From Sinonovacula constricta (Eukaryota > Mollusca > Bivalvia > Cardiida > Solecurtidae): a stretch of DNA of 64,000 bases. The translations under genes and the position numbers were made by a program. Below are positions 1 through 10,636 of this stretch, one piece after another. Location: contig CM017556.1 of the NCBI GenBank assembly GCA_007844125.1, positions 18,406,017 to 18,470,016 of the forward strand, given 5' to 3'. Within the stretch, counting starts at the first letter, position 1. Every line of letters starts with the position of its first letter. The notes under the pieces were generated by a model. The model was not told the origin of the DNA. It was given only the letters and a program-made list of their open reading frames with translations, and did not search any database.

Positions 1-233
1 ATGTCAGAAATGTCCAGTTTGTTTTGGTGTTTAATGGTGTTATCATTGTGCTAATGGAACTTTTGATGGGTATTGATGGGCATTGTTTCCTAATAAAGGC
101 ATAACCATTTTCAGTGAACTCAATGGAAAGTAGATAAATTTGATTTCAAAGAATAAATCTGAGCAATTATTGTTATAATGCATTAAGTTTAGATTGTGCT
201 TACATGTTTTTCTTATTTTTTCCCCATTGACAG
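1..233. other. AT-rich non-coding stretch, probably the last intron of a plus-strand gene
   Basis: No repeat or strong frame on the plus strand. The stretch ends in a long pyrimidine tract and acceptor (tcttattttttccccattgacag region, 210-233), so it reads as the 3' part of an intron. The minus strand is open for about 39 codons from 119 to the edge behind a fair acceptor, but this is too short to call. Confidence 0.4.
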
Positions 234-318
234 ATCTGTAAGGCCAGACCTTTTAATTAAATATTACTTGCAGAAACAGGCACAATTAAGTATGCACTAT
301 AATGCAAAAAAGATTTAG
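234..318 (+). CDS. Terminal exon of an unidentified plus-strand gene (partial)
   Basis: Seen: one of the best 3' splice sites in the window, a pyrimidine-rich run of over 20 bases ending in ttgacag at 233. It is followed by a frame that uses the first exon base to finish a codon (phase 2 entry) and then reads 27 codons to a TAG at 316-318. The peptide is charged and balanced, with a central SVRPDLLIKYYLQKQ, unlike the Phe/Ile/Tyr-rich translations of AT-rich noise nearby. No family is recognised, and upstream exons lie outside the window. There is no clear AATAAA downstream; aatata occurs near 385. The stop lies about 120 bp from the stop of a minus-strand candidate exon, so the two genes would converge tail to tail. 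Inference: a real C-terminal exon, with moderate confidence because it is short. Confidence 0.5.
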
Positions 319-438
319 TCATATGAGCTAGGCTGTGATTATATATTTTATACAAGCATTTTGGTACCTGTCATTTAAAACATTAATATAAAAAAAATTG
401 TGCTGTCTTTTTTGTACTTTAAAAATGATAGTGTTCTG

Positions 439-747
439 TTACATTTCTTCAGTCAAGTCAAGGGTCGTCCCTGTATAGTTGATTGTTTTTTTGATTATAT
501 TGCCCACATAAATTTCTGAATAATCACCAGTTATTGGAATCTTTATCACTTTATCACGGTCCATTTCAATTTTCTCAAGTAAAATAATGTGACCCATGAT
601 ACTATGAAGAGATGGGAAGGAATCCATCACATGAAATGTCTCGTGTGGGTCCTCAGATATGTCGTCGTTTACATGGCGATACGGCTTGATACTGATATGG
701 CTTGTGATGTTATCATAGATACTGTGGAAAATGATCAAATTGTGTTC
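439..747 (-). CDS. Terminal exon of an unidentified minus-strand gene (102 codons)
   Basis: Seen: reading leftwards, an acceptor ttgcttgtttttccag ends at 748, and the exon starts at 747 in phase 0 with Glu-His-Asn. It stays open for 102 codons to a TAA at 439-441. The translation has mixed composition: a Pro/His/Asp-rich middle (KPYRHVNDDISEDPHETFHV), a hydrophobic GHIILLEKIE, then IPITGDYSEIYVGNII, ending in LDLTEEM. This looks like a folded-domain C-terminus, with no signal peptide, membrane segment or coiled coil visible. An upstream Met cannot be the start, because the first residues before Glu are intron. A possible poly(A) signal ATTAAA (minus strand) lies at 257-252. No family is recognised. 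Upstream exons should lie at higher coordinates; phase-0 micro-exon candidates at 34291-34335 and 47035-47076 could belong to it. Confidence 0.5.
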   Translation of the reverse strand, partial: EHNLIIFHSIYDNITSHISIKPYRHVNDDISEDPHETFHVMDSFPSLHSIMGHIILLEKIEMDRDKVIKIPITGDYSEIYVGNIIKKTINYTGTTLDLTEEM

Positions 748-812
748 CTGGAAAAACAAGCAACACAGGGGTGGTTTATTTCATATTTTACTTCCTATGA
801 ATAGAACAAATA

Positions 813-1162
813 AGAATTTTTGAAATAATGACAGCATTAGGTCACAGTATTGTATTCCTGCATCAGTCATACATGAAAAGTTAGAATTTTTGAAATAATG
901 ACAGCATTAGGTCACAGTATTGTATTCCTGCATCAGTCATACATGAAAAGTTAGAATTTTTGAAATAATGACAGCATTAGGTCACAGTGTTGTATTCCTG
1001 CATCAGTCATACATTGTACATGAAAAGTTAGCACTTTTGACATAATGACAGCATTAGGTCACAGTGTTGTATTCCTGCATCAGTCATACATGAAAACTTA
1101 GAACTTTTGACATAATGACAGCATTAGGTCACAGTGTTGTATCCCTGCCACAATTATACATG
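813..1162. repeat. Minisatellite, 70-bp unit, about 5 copies
   Basis: Five tandem copies with a 70-bp period. The first three are nearly identical; the later two diverge (aattttt to acttttg). The fourth boundary carries an 8-bp insertion (tgtacatg). The array lies about 65 bp upstream of the acceptor of the 439-747 minus exon, so it would sit in that gene's last intron. Confidence 0.93.
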
Positions 1163-1679
1163 TTGTTATGTAAAAGAAAACAACATCAGAAATATATTCT
1201 GTCATAATCTATTCCATAAGCCCAAAACTCTATATGCAAATGTAAGATCGAATTTCATAAACATAAAAAAGTTTCACCAGGTTGTGGTATAAAAATCGAA
1301 TTCGCCATAGCATGCTCCATCATTGGTATGGCCTTGTGGTTTTAATTCTCTTCTTTTTTCATAGTGGCTTCCTAGTTCTCTACACATATTGTCTGTTTTA
1401 TTTGATACATTAATTAGATGGTATTTTGGGGTTTAAAACAAACAATAATGCATGCATAATGAATGCACTTATGGACATAAATACACAAAACTTTATGTTC
1501 TTATTGGACATAGTAATGTTATGAGATCTTGCTGGATTGTGCCAAAATGATATTGACCATAAAATCAAACATTTCTATATTGAATGGAGACATTGACATT
1601 GCTTTTTAAATAAGAAAAATTGCTAATTTAATGAAGAAATTGATATTTTAATGGAGATATTGATTTTTAAAAAGGAAAA
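1163..1679. other. AT-rich stretch, nothing recognised
   Basis: No supported exon, SINE or inverted repeat. From about 1570 the text grades into diverged pieces of the following 40-bp array (recurring ttgatttt/attgccatttt). Confidence 0.5.
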
Positions 1680-2075
1680 TTGCCATTTTAATAGAGTTGC
1701 TATTTTTATAGAGAAATTGCCATTTTTATTGAGCAGTTGGTATTTTGCTATAGAAATTGCCATTTTTGTTGAGCAATTGGTATTTTTGCTATAGAAATTG
1801 CCATTTTTATTGAGCAATTGATATTTTGCTATAGAAATTGCCATTTAAATTGAGCAATTGGTATTTTGCTATAGAAATTGCCATTTAAATTGAGCAATTG
1901 GTATTTTGCTATAGAAATTGCCATTTTAATTGAGCAATTGGTATTTTGCTATAGAAATTGCCATTTTAATTGAGCAATTGGTATTTTGCTATAGAAATTG
2001 CCAGTTTAATTGAGCAATTGGTATTTTGCTATAGAAATTGCCATTATAATTGAGAAAATACTATTTTAATAGAGA
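1680..2075. repeat. Minisatellite, 40-bp unit, about 9-10 copies
   Basis: A 40-bp period is seen from gtattttgctatagaaattg at 1861, 1901, 1941, 1981 and 2021, with one or two substitutions per copy and more diverged edges. Each unit carries the short inverted pair caatt/aattg around ttttgcta, so single strands could form small hairpins. A minus-strand open frame at 1623-1844 is a by-product of the repeat. Confidence 0.93.
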
Positions 2076-3577
2076 AATTAATATTTTACTGGAGATATAG
2101 ATATTTCATTATACATTACCAGTCTTCTAAAGTTAAAGCCTAAGCTTCTGTGATCTTCAAACCTGTCACAACTTGCCATGTGTAAGTTCTCTATAGATGA
2201 CAGGAAAGATAAATAAACAAAATAATAGAGAAATAGGGCTTTATCTTTTTGACTTCATGCTATGTGATAATTAAGTATTAAATAAAAGCTGCCTTCTATT
2301 TTCCAATCAAATAAATCATCAATAGGGATGTGTTTAATTAAACTTGAACACTAGATTCCCATTCATATCACTATACTGATACATGGGGTCTAGAAAGTAT
2401 TGAAAGATTCTTAACTAGGTTTTTACAGCAAATGTTATGATTAGTATACAGACTGTGTGTTGACTTGAAATTTGGTTCATGTTAATTCCATTTCTGTTCT
2501 GGTTGATAAGACAGTTACATGTATGCCAGATTGTTCAATAAGATCAGATGCTTGCACCATCCAGAAATCTAAGACCTGTTTGTCACAATTAATTGGCAAG
2601 TGAAGGTTGTAACCAAAGATTAATTAAAGCACAGATGTTTTTGTTATATATAAATTTCAGCTCACCTCAACATCGTAAGTGTTAATCAGTATGTGATTGA
2701 TTTAGATTATGGTCATAACCAACCAACTAGAAAGTCACATTTTGTGTTTATTATTTTGTGTAGAGGGAAAGAAACGTTGGCCCTTTTTAATGTTAGGTAA
2801 TGTTTAAAAAAGTTTGCTTCTGATCTGCATTTTATAAGGCACTATATTTTCACTTTTTATTATGTTTTCTGACCTATTTTAAAGGATGCTGACAGATTTG
2901 TATAATGATTAATAAATAAAATATCCTTACCTTTAGTGAGATTTATGGCATAGAATCTGCCCTACTAGCAAACATGACTCACAGAAAAAGTATAATGTAA
3001 GTTGATTGAATTCAATATTTTTGAAAATTCATTTTAGGTTAAATGGGAAGAGGTGTCAATAAAAAGGTAGATGAAAATGCATTTTAAGTAGAATACATGT
3101 ATGAAGAGGTGTCAATTTAAGGGATAGATAAACATGATTAATTGTTCCTATGAGTTTATTTCTGACATTACTGTCATTTTCACTTATTTTCATAAAAAAC
3201 AAAAAACAAAAATGAAGCACTCCATTGGTATCAGTTGTTCAGACTGTAGCTGTCAGTCCCTTAGATTATTATTTTATTTGCCAGATAGTGTTTTCCAAAG
3301 TAATTGCTAAATTTGACTCACAATTGAATCCATTAAACTTTGAATCTCTAAAGTGCTTTCTCGTGTAAATTACATATGTATTGAATTGTGTGTTGATCCA
3401 GATTAGTTTAGATTTGAAATTGTTTAAAATGACTGCAAGAATTCTCCATATCCTATGCAATTTCATCAAAATAAATTAGTTAAAATGTAAATTTATTGTT
3501 TCTTTAAGAACCCTTTAATGTGTAAGTTCTCTACTAGCCAGTACACTTGGCTCACTGTTGAATGACCAAACTAACCC
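2076..3577. other. AT-rich intergenic/intronic stretch
   Basis: No supported gene. A 31-nt minus-strand splice-bounded frame at 2935-2965 (donor gtaagg, peptide GRFYAINLTK) was noticed but its exit phase does not fit the terminal exon at 747. A 14-nt plus-strand pair (tttcag to gtaagtg, 2661-2674) is too small. The rest shows only A/T runs. Confidence 0.4.
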
Positions 3578-3722
3578 ATGGCCAAGTGGTTTTAGAGTCA
3601 CCAACTTGTAACTTCTCAGCCCCTTATTGTGTTGATTCATGCCCTGCTCAGGATGAGAACTTCCATGTGGGGAGGTTTTCCCCACGAACAACCATGATGA
3701 GCCACGTGTTTCTTCCCACACA
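3578..3722 (+). mobile_element. tRNA-derived SINE, family 1, copy a
   Basis: Begins with the tRNA-like head ggccaagtggttttagagtc, then a degraded B box (gttgattcatgcc), then the family-specific body ending in catgtggggaggttttcc. The same order recurs at 14222, 15088, 22398, 25528, 39436, 54690 and 57520 (plus strand) and 31432 (minus strand). This copy is 3'-truncated. Confidence 0.65.
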
Positions 3723-5065
3723 TGGGTCTTAGGTCTTTTTGCATTTCTATATTAGGTGGACCTTGCCAACATGACCTTTTTTGTGTGGGTTGGGTTGTAA
3801 CAAAACAAAGCAAACAATTAATTTGAAAACACATTTTTAGGATAGTGTAAACTGTGTGTAGGATTATACCACACATTCATTGCTTGCTATCATATTTATA
3901 ACAGCACACTTTTTATGATTGAATTTCTTTTCTTCTGTGGGATCATATTTTTCCCTCAAGGACATTATATTACGCAAGTTGGAATCACTTGTACATCATA
4001 TTAGAACAATAAAACTACAATCTGCTTTCCATTTAGAACAAGATTTAAGCTTACATATTCATATTGCATCAGAAAACGCCTTTCTGATTTGAATTTGCCA
4101 TGGTATTTATTCACATCCATTATATGGTAAGGAAACAAATCTAGCTCTCTTCCCTATTATATTATCATTTATGCATTGAATCCAATATTTTCCAGTTCTA
4201 TGTAACCATTTCTTTGCTAGCCATATGGGTACATTATTCATATTAGGTGTTTAAAACTTGGATTGAATATGTTTCTATTTATTTACCTTTTCATAGCATT
4301 GCATGTGATTTTAGCTTCAATATATTTAAAAAATGTTGTGTAATTGCAATGATTCTCTTATTGGATTTGCTTTAAGTTGTTTTTTTAAGCCACTTGTAAA
4401 AGAAGAAAACATTGCCTACTGACAGCTCTTGTTAGTTTCTTTATTTTACTGAAATGCACCACTGTAAACTTTTTTTGTTAAAACCTGTTAAAACCAAAGG
4501 AATATTTTAATATCAAGGCATTTTGAACCCAACATAGTTTGAACCTTTGTGGTAATTAAGGATGTGTCAGCTTTGAAACCATTTTAATTTCCTTAAATTC
4601 TTGTTAAGGGAGCCGGAGATGTAAGAGTTACTGAATCTTGTAACTTTTGTACATTTACCACAATGGCCCTAATATGGTCTTACTCTGGTTTCAATGGCCA
4701 CTTGCAGTTCTACTGCCACTGGAAAATAATTTACAAAAAAAGCATTGAAAGCATCAAAGGGCAACGCAACAATGAAAATTAATATTTATTAGAAATTTAG
4801 AGATGATTGATTTAAATTATAAAGTAAACATTTAAATCACTGGAATAATTTAATTCTGGTATATAAGGCTACTTATATGTACAATCCTTAAAAAGGGACA
4901 AACATATGTCTTCAGTAACAAGTATAACAGTCAGATGTACATTAATGTTTAGAAATTTAAAAAGTAAAAATACCTTGTTTGCGTGGAAGTTATGAACAAA
5001 AAATAAATACAAATAATATAAAAAAAAAACACCATTTACTAAATGAGGACCCTTATGTTAATAAC
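3723..5065. other. AT-rich stretch, nothing recognised
   Basis: No supported exon, TIR or tandem repeat. Around 4620-4730 the composition is slightly less AT-rich, but all frames are broken. Confidence 0.5.
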
Positions 5066-5256
5066 GTGTAAATTGTGGAACTTCCAAAATTCGGAACACC
5101 TCGCCCATTTTTGCTCGCCTCTGCTCTTTTTCAAGAATGGCTGAGGAGATCCGCTCGCAAGTGCATTTTCATAGGTCGCCTAATAACTGATCAATGAACC
5201 TAATCGATAATAAAATAAATAATATAGGCGGCACGCTCCAGCGCGTCACCAATCAT
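5066..5256 (+). repeat. Promoter-like dispersed element, copy 1
   Basis: A GC-richer island in AT-rich DNA that is clearly homologous, in order, to the reverse complement of 63474-63626. Shared blocks are gtgtaaat, aacttcc, a cccattttt/tccatttt block, an atg-containing agaatg block, ccgctcgca versus ccactcgca, and finally tataggcggcacgctccagc followed by caccaat. This copy has about 45 extra bases before the last block. The second copy carries an ACTTCCGG (ETS-type) motif and TATATA just before the GGCGGC block. It could be a dispersed repeat or a shared core-promoter/5' UTR of a gene family. Confidence 0.6.
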
Positions 5257-5518
5257 TAGTTGTATCGAAAAGCACTCAACTGGTTATATTACTGCCACAG
5301 TTGGTATGGAATTTGAACAGGAAGAAAGGTTATGGCTGTCCTTCATCTGTTATGACACAAGGTTGCTATGTTAACCTAAATATTTTTGGTAAATTAGAAT
5401 TTAAGAGATCACATGGAAAATACAAAATCACCTTACAATTATATGTATGTAATGTATAATGTACAATTGCTAAAAAGCAATAGCTGTTACCACATTGAAA
5501 AATTGTTGAGTGATTTCA
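5257..5518. other. Short AT-rich gap
   Basis: A short plus-strand frame with a good start context opens at 5308 (MEFEQEERLWLSF...) behind a possible acceptor (gccacag at 5301) but stops after 22 codons. Too short to call. Confidence 0.3.
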
Positions 5519-5521
5519 TTT

Positions 5522-5731
5522 TTATGGCCATGCCAGTTGAGTAATGACTGAGTTAAGGTTGATGGTTGTGTAGTATGGGAGCACTTCATGTTGACATTGA
5601 TGGAACAGGTAATGTTTTATGTTAGTAGTCGCCTCATTTTGAGTGGACACAAACATTGGTATAACTCTGGTATGAACTTGTCTCCAGGGGTTTGATTGAA
5701 AGAAAACACACTTTGTCAGCTGGTGTTTCAA
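5522..5731 (-). CDS. Possible terminal exon, minus strand, 69 codons, unidentified
   Basis: Seen: on the minus strand a pyrimidine-rich acceptor (cttctttcttttgatttag) ends at 5732. It is followed directly, in phase 0, by Leu-Lys-His-Gln and 69 open codons to a TAA at 5522-5524. The middle (NPWRQVHTRVIPMFVSTQNE) has the Trp/Arg/Gln/Pro content of a real protein. There is no signal peptide or membrane segment, and no AATAAA in the next 140 bp. Phase 0 matches the terminal exon at 747, so it could be an alternative last exon of the same gene; that is inference. No family is recognised, and a chance open frame remains possible. Confidence 0.3.
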   Translation of the reverse strand: MKHQLTKCVFFQSNPWRQVHTRVIPMFVSTQNEATTNIKHYLFHQCQHEVLPYYTTINLNSVITQLAWP

Positions 5732-5732
5732 C

Positions 5733-6794
5733 TAAATCAAAAGAAAGAAGTCACTGTTTACTATCTATATGGATTGTTATGATGTTTAAAAATGGAAATT
5801 CATGTTGATATTGTGAGTCTTATCTTGGTGTATTTAGTAACAATATATACACTTCTACACATTGAAAAGTATTGTTTTATTTTGCTTGAATGATCAGGAA
5901 TCACCAGTCTGTCAGACAGCAGAAAAAGAGAGAATAATATCTTCACATGCACATTTCTACTCAGTTTTAAACAATACTTCATAAATTATAATTATTTAGC
6001 TTGGTTCATATAATCCACATTCTACAAAGAAACAGGCTAATTATTACACTGTTGCATTGTTCAGTTACAGTGTTTTTGTAAATTGTTCAAAATGTTATTA
6101 ACTCGTGTTGCCTCCTTTCTGATTCTTTGTAATCTTGTCACACAATGTGTATTTTTTTGTTTAACAACATTATGCATCTAGATCTGGAGGTTTTAAAACA
6201 ACAAACTTAATGATATTATTTGTTTTGCACCATTTTAAAAGCCTTAACAGATGGCTTAGATGTATATCCTCAATTTACAATTTTTTTCCTTTAACACGTT
6301 TTCTTGGTACCATTAAAGACCGTAGATAACATGATTATATCCCACTAAATGTATCTCTCCAGATAGAATGCAGTAATCATTATTGTATAATTCTGTGTAG
6401 TCAGGTTATCTAGGGCTGATTGTCTGGTCACATAGAGTAGTAACAGTGAAAGGCTGGGAATGATGTCTCAGCTGAGAACAATGTCTCCAGTAAGAATGTT
6501 GTCTGCTGAGAGCAATGTCTCCACTATCAGCCATGTACATTGGACCTTGTTGTTCTGTATCTATACATATGCAAGTCTGCAATGTTTTGTCTTTCATTGA
6601 GAATCTCTAGAGTAAATGAAATATATATGTGTGTTTGTCTTGGTAGGTTCTAGTAGAAGTCTAAATGTCTTGAGAGTTGTGCGTCGCAGATTCTGTGTGT
6701 CTGCTTCTGATGAGTCGTGTCCGTATGTCTGCCATGTCTTAGAAAATCTGATGACAACCATGTACATTGTTCATTTCCTTCATTTTGTCTTGAC
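5733..6794. other. AT-rich stretch with a short diverged duplication
   Basis: At 6460-6530 two diverged copies of a phrase with gctgagaacaatgtctcca / gctgagagcaatgtctcca occur about 50 bp apart. Nothing else is supported. Confidence 0.5.
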
Positions 6795-7300
6795 AAATAT
6801 CTTCATAGGTGAGCATCTTAGCTTGTTATCTTAATACAGACAAAGTTAAACATCTTGGTCTGTAATTTAAAGACAGACATAGTTAAGCAGCTTGGCCTGT
6901 AATTTAAGGATGGGTGAAGATGCGCATACTGGCCTGTTCTATAAGACAGGCATAGGTGAGCATCTTGGCCTAATCTAAAAACAGGAAAAGGTGAGCAACT
7001 TGGCTAATGTTATCTTAAGACTGGCAATGGTGAGCATCTTGGCCCATAATCTAGAGACAGAAAGGGGAGCATCTTGGCCTATAATCTAGAGACAGAAAGG
7101 GGAGCATCTTGGCCTATAATCTAGAGACAGAAAGGGGAGCCTCTTGGCCTATAATCTAGAGACAGAAAGGGGAGCATCTTGGCCTACAACTTAGAGACAG
7201 ATAGGGGAGCATCTTGGCCTATAATCTAGATAAAGATTATAAGGTAACCATCTTTCTGGGTAGCCTATAATCTTGAGACAGGAGTAGGCAAGCAAGCACC
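6795..7300. repeat. Minisatellite, 35-bp core unit, with degenerate 5' copies
   Basis: Six near-identical 35-bp units (ggcctataatctagagacag plus 15 bp) at 7041, 7076, 7111, 7146, 7181 and 7216. They are preceded by longer, diverged relatives sharing gagcatcttggcct from about 6806. The gradient from degenerate (5') to homogenised (middle) and degenerate again suggests expansion from the centre. Confidence 0.93.
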
Positions 7301-9699
7301 TAGGCCTTTAATGTAAAGACAGGAGTGTATGGGAATGTCTGCCATCTAGGTCCAGCAAAGTGTTTATATCACAGTGCCTAGTTTCTAGTTTCTGGTACCT
7401 ACTTTAGACTGTTTCTAGACAGAAGTGTTCACTAGGCCCTGTATCTGTACTGTCTGCCCCTGATTGAGGCTGAAGCCAGTGCTCTCTATTGGCCTCCATC
7501 ACAGATCATAACCTTACCAAGTGGTTGCCTTATCAGGCAGTAGAATTGACTGACAGCTTCAAGTGAAAATATCCAGTGGCATAGTGTTACGTTGTGTCTA
7601 TTGTGTAATAGTTACAGTGGTGCTGTCATAGAGGTATAGTGTCATATATTGTAAAAAGATCATCAAAAGATTCATTGTGGATGGAAGTTAAGAATGTATC
7701 ATAAAATATGTTATTTGATGTAATTATGGACAGTTCACTCTAAAGAAGATTTTTTTTCATTGTATAGTGTGGAAAAAAAAAAGAAAACAATATTTCAATT
7801 TTTAAGTAATAAAAATATTTCCATTGTATTTGGAATAATAATTAAATGTCTCTTATTTGATAGCATGGAAAAAAATGGAGCAAATGTGTCCTTACAGAAT
7901 GACACTGTATAAGCTATATAATCTTTTACCGAACATTTTACGAGTTAGAATATTTCATTCGATTATGTTCCATATTTGTCAGCTTGATAGATTGACAATG
8001 CATAAAGCTTACAATCTCTTTAAACTTGATACTGGCTATCATATAGAGTACAGCTTGTTTTATTGTTGTTTGTGAGGAATTCAGCGGAGTAATGAAGATC
8101 TAATTCTCATGTTTATTTGTTTAATCTAGAGGGTGTTGATGTATGGAAGAATTGCTGAGGAAATTGCTGATCACGTACAATGATTGGAATGATTAGAAAA
8201 TGAACGGATTGTAGCTATAGTTGTGTCATTGTTGCCTCTGTTATCGGAGAAGGTTGGATGTTAAATTAAAGACTTCAGCAAGTGATTTTTGTTGAAAATA
8301 ATGATTTCAACAAGTGATTTGTGTTGAAATTAATGATTTTAGTGTTGGGAAGTATTTTAAAGTGTTAAATGTGTTTGTTACATTATCAAACTTATACTAG
8401 CTAGTTATTTATTATGGTTTTGCTGATATTGAGGGAAGTGACATCCTGTTTAAGGATTTCAAAACTCTCAGAAGAGTTTCTAGGAGCAATAATTGATCTT
8501 GTTGGTATTTAATTGTTACATTAATTACCACATGATCTTAGGATGCCGAATTCTAATAGTTCAACAAGTAATTTGTGTGATTATCACATTTAACATCTCC
8601 TTACAAAGTGTTAAATTCAGTAGTCTTCTGAGAAACTGAAGGAATGTTAATAATGAAAAGGATTAATGTTATTGTGTACAAAATTAATTATGGTGGAATT
8701 GGTGAATAATTGAAAATGATTGGTTCATTTATTTTTTTTTTGTTCTTTTCGACGCCATGAAAAATTGATCTGCAACAGTGCTTTTGATATTATTTGAACC
8801 AAGAATTAAGTTAGATTATGTGTTTTAAATAGAAAAAATGTAGATTAAGTGTTTTAAATAGAATAGATGTGGATTATATGTTTTAAATACAAAAAATGCA
8901 TTGTCATTATAACTTTATGATCTTTATATTCATCTTCGGCCAGGCTGTGTTGAACTCTATCACTTTTTAGGATTTTTTTTTTATCTTAAAATCATGATGT
9001 GTCTAATATTACAGTGCTAAATATAAAAAAGGAAATAAATATAGAAGGCAAGGACCAGATTTTAAGTAGGAAAAAATAATTATTGTCTTATTTTTTGCTT
9101 TAAACCCACTTTAGCTGTCCATAGTATGAGGTTAGGGTGTTTGACTATATACATTTCAAGAAATCCAATCTTACAGAAAGTTTGAGTTAATTTGATATAT
9201 ATTTATTTACTGTTTTAAATTGTCCCAGGATCTGTACATTTTCATATTCTCAAACAGTTTCATTCCCTGTGATAAATACATGTATCATAACAAAACAAAC
9301 AAGCAAGCAATGATAGACTTGAATCCAGAGACATCTATATATTTGACCAAACAAAGACTATTATTTAGAGATGTTACATGAAATTTTGATTTTAGATCCC
9401 GGTAATTAATAATTTCAGTAAACTCTGGTTAAAACTAGTAAATCAAGTGTGACAAGGTATAATTATACCTAAGGAACAAAAGGTTACACAATTAACTATG
9501 ATTGAAGAAAACTGTCAGGTGTACCGCATACAGTAATCTGGCCTAGGCAAGTTGATAAAGTTATACTTTATTTAGTATCAAAACAAGAAAGTGTACAGAT
9601 GTAAGATATCCAAGATGCTGCAGAATGCATGCACCTTAAACAAGTTGAAAATCCTTGGAACTATATACACTTACACTGTCAATTCATAACATAAATATA
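7301..9699. other. AT-rich stretch, nothing firm
   Basis: A 32-39-nt splice-bounded minus-strand frame (donor gtaagg near 7512, readings SILLPDKATT or VSQFYCLIRQPL) was seen but is ambiguous. At 8815-8895 a roughly 30-bp AT-rich phrase containing gtgttttaaatagaa is repeated about three times. No gene is called. Confidence 0.4.
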
Positions 9700-10118
9700 T
9701 GAGATAAATGAAACATAACTGGTGGGAACTATATATAGACTGCTACCTTGCTAAATTCTTCCTCCTTAATGTCTGCTAAATTACATGATGCATTGTTAAC
9801 ATTGGCATTCTTGTTTTTTGTTTGTTTAACAAGACCTAGCCAAACAATAACAAATTCCTATTAATTATGCCTGCATGCTTCTTTTTTTTATAATTACAAG
9901 CTACACTTTCTTGTTGCAAACTACAGTGATAAAAGTGGAATACTCAGTTCTTTTTCTCCAAAACAGGTCTTACAAAACAGCTGTGATTTCCTGTTATTGC
10001 CTGCTAGACTATCATCCCCATAAAAAAGTGCAATCCATAAGAGGCAGTATCACTGCCCATTTCTGTTGGCTTTTTGTTGGGGAAAGTACTTCTTTTAATA
10101 TATATATATATATATATT
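9700..10118 (+). repeat. Dispersed repeat 'gttattgcctgct' family, copy 1, ending in (TA)n
   Basis: Shares an extended order of blocks with the reverse complement of 17142-17465 and with 54120-54480. The blocks are gcattgttaac, an aagcta/caagct region, a ggaatactcagttct-like block, tttcctgttattgcctgct, and atcatccccataaaa. Copies 1 and 2 both run into a TA microsatellite at the same end (10098-10118 and 17142-17157), so the TA tract may be part of the element. Similar translations of the copies at 9875-10123 (+) and 17124-17306 (-) reflect this homology, not a gene. Confidence 0.65.
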
Positions 10119-10555
10119 TATAATATTGTACACTCTTGACTTAACACTAAAAGGCCCCACTTCAATTATTAACTAATAGTAATAAATATATAATATGTCC
10201 TCTTAAAGCTGATATAGTAGTACTGCCTTTACCTTGCTTTTTTTGAATATGTGGATACTTGTAGATAAAACAACATACTGCTATTTACTGACACTAATGC
10301 TATATGCAAATGTGTTGTTACTAACTTGAAAGAAATTAGCTTTTCTAATCCTAAACTCCTTTTCTTTTGATCTTATTTAAAACATAGTTTCGTTTGGTTT
10401 AGTTTTGTTTCATTTATTTACATGTATGCCTGTTTGTATGGCTTAAAATGCTTCAACAGCGCCTTTTGGAAACTAATATTGGATACAAAAACTTGCATTT
10501 ACTGTCTTTTGAATGTTGTTTTCCAAGTTTTTATGGATTTACCCTAATTAAACAG
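10119..10555. other. AT-rich stretch before a candidate exon
   Basis: Nothing supported. The last 40 bases contain ccctaatta (a good branch-point match) and the acceptor aaacag at 10555. Confidence 0.4.
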
Positions 10556-10636
10556 GATACACATTGCAACTGAGCAGTCCTGGGTCTTTAAGTACTAAGA
10601 AAAAAAGCACTGATATGCAAGAGAAAAGTACTTATG
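10556..10636 (+). CDS. Candidate internal exon, plus strand, 81 nt, phase 1-1
   Basis: Seen: branch-like ccctaatta about 15 bp before the acceptor aattaaacag, then 81 nt open in one frame, then a strong donor ATG|gtaagag at 10637. Two bases finish an incoming codon and one base is left over, so the exon is symmetric (phase 1-1) and 27 codons long, as cassette exons often are. The peptide is Ser/Thr/Lys-rich (YTLQLSSPGSLSTKKKSTD...), which suits a disordered linker. No family is recognised and there is no linked neighbour exon in an agreeing phase. A chance match is possible. Confidence 0.33.

Noticed and set aside
1..119. Minus-strand frame open for 39 codons behind a fair acceptor (FTENGYAFIRKQ...)
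   Set aside because: Would lie downstream of a better terminal exon on the same strand and runs off the window, so it cannot be judged.
589..804. Plus-strand 71-codon frame
   Set aside because: Antisense shadow of the 442-747 minus exon, with no acceptor or donor of its own.
2661..2674. 14-nt plus-strand micro-exon between tttcag and gtaagtg
   Set aside because: Too short and not a multiple of 3; coding cannot be tested.
2935..2965. 31-nt minus-strand exon (GRFYAINLTK) with strong donor gtaagg
   Set aside because: Exit phase 1 would bring an early stop in the 747 terminal exon, and the acceptor is weak.
7041..7250. CRISPR-like regular 35-bp repeats
   Set aside because: Repeats are directly contiguous without unique spacers, and the sequence is clearly eukaryotic.
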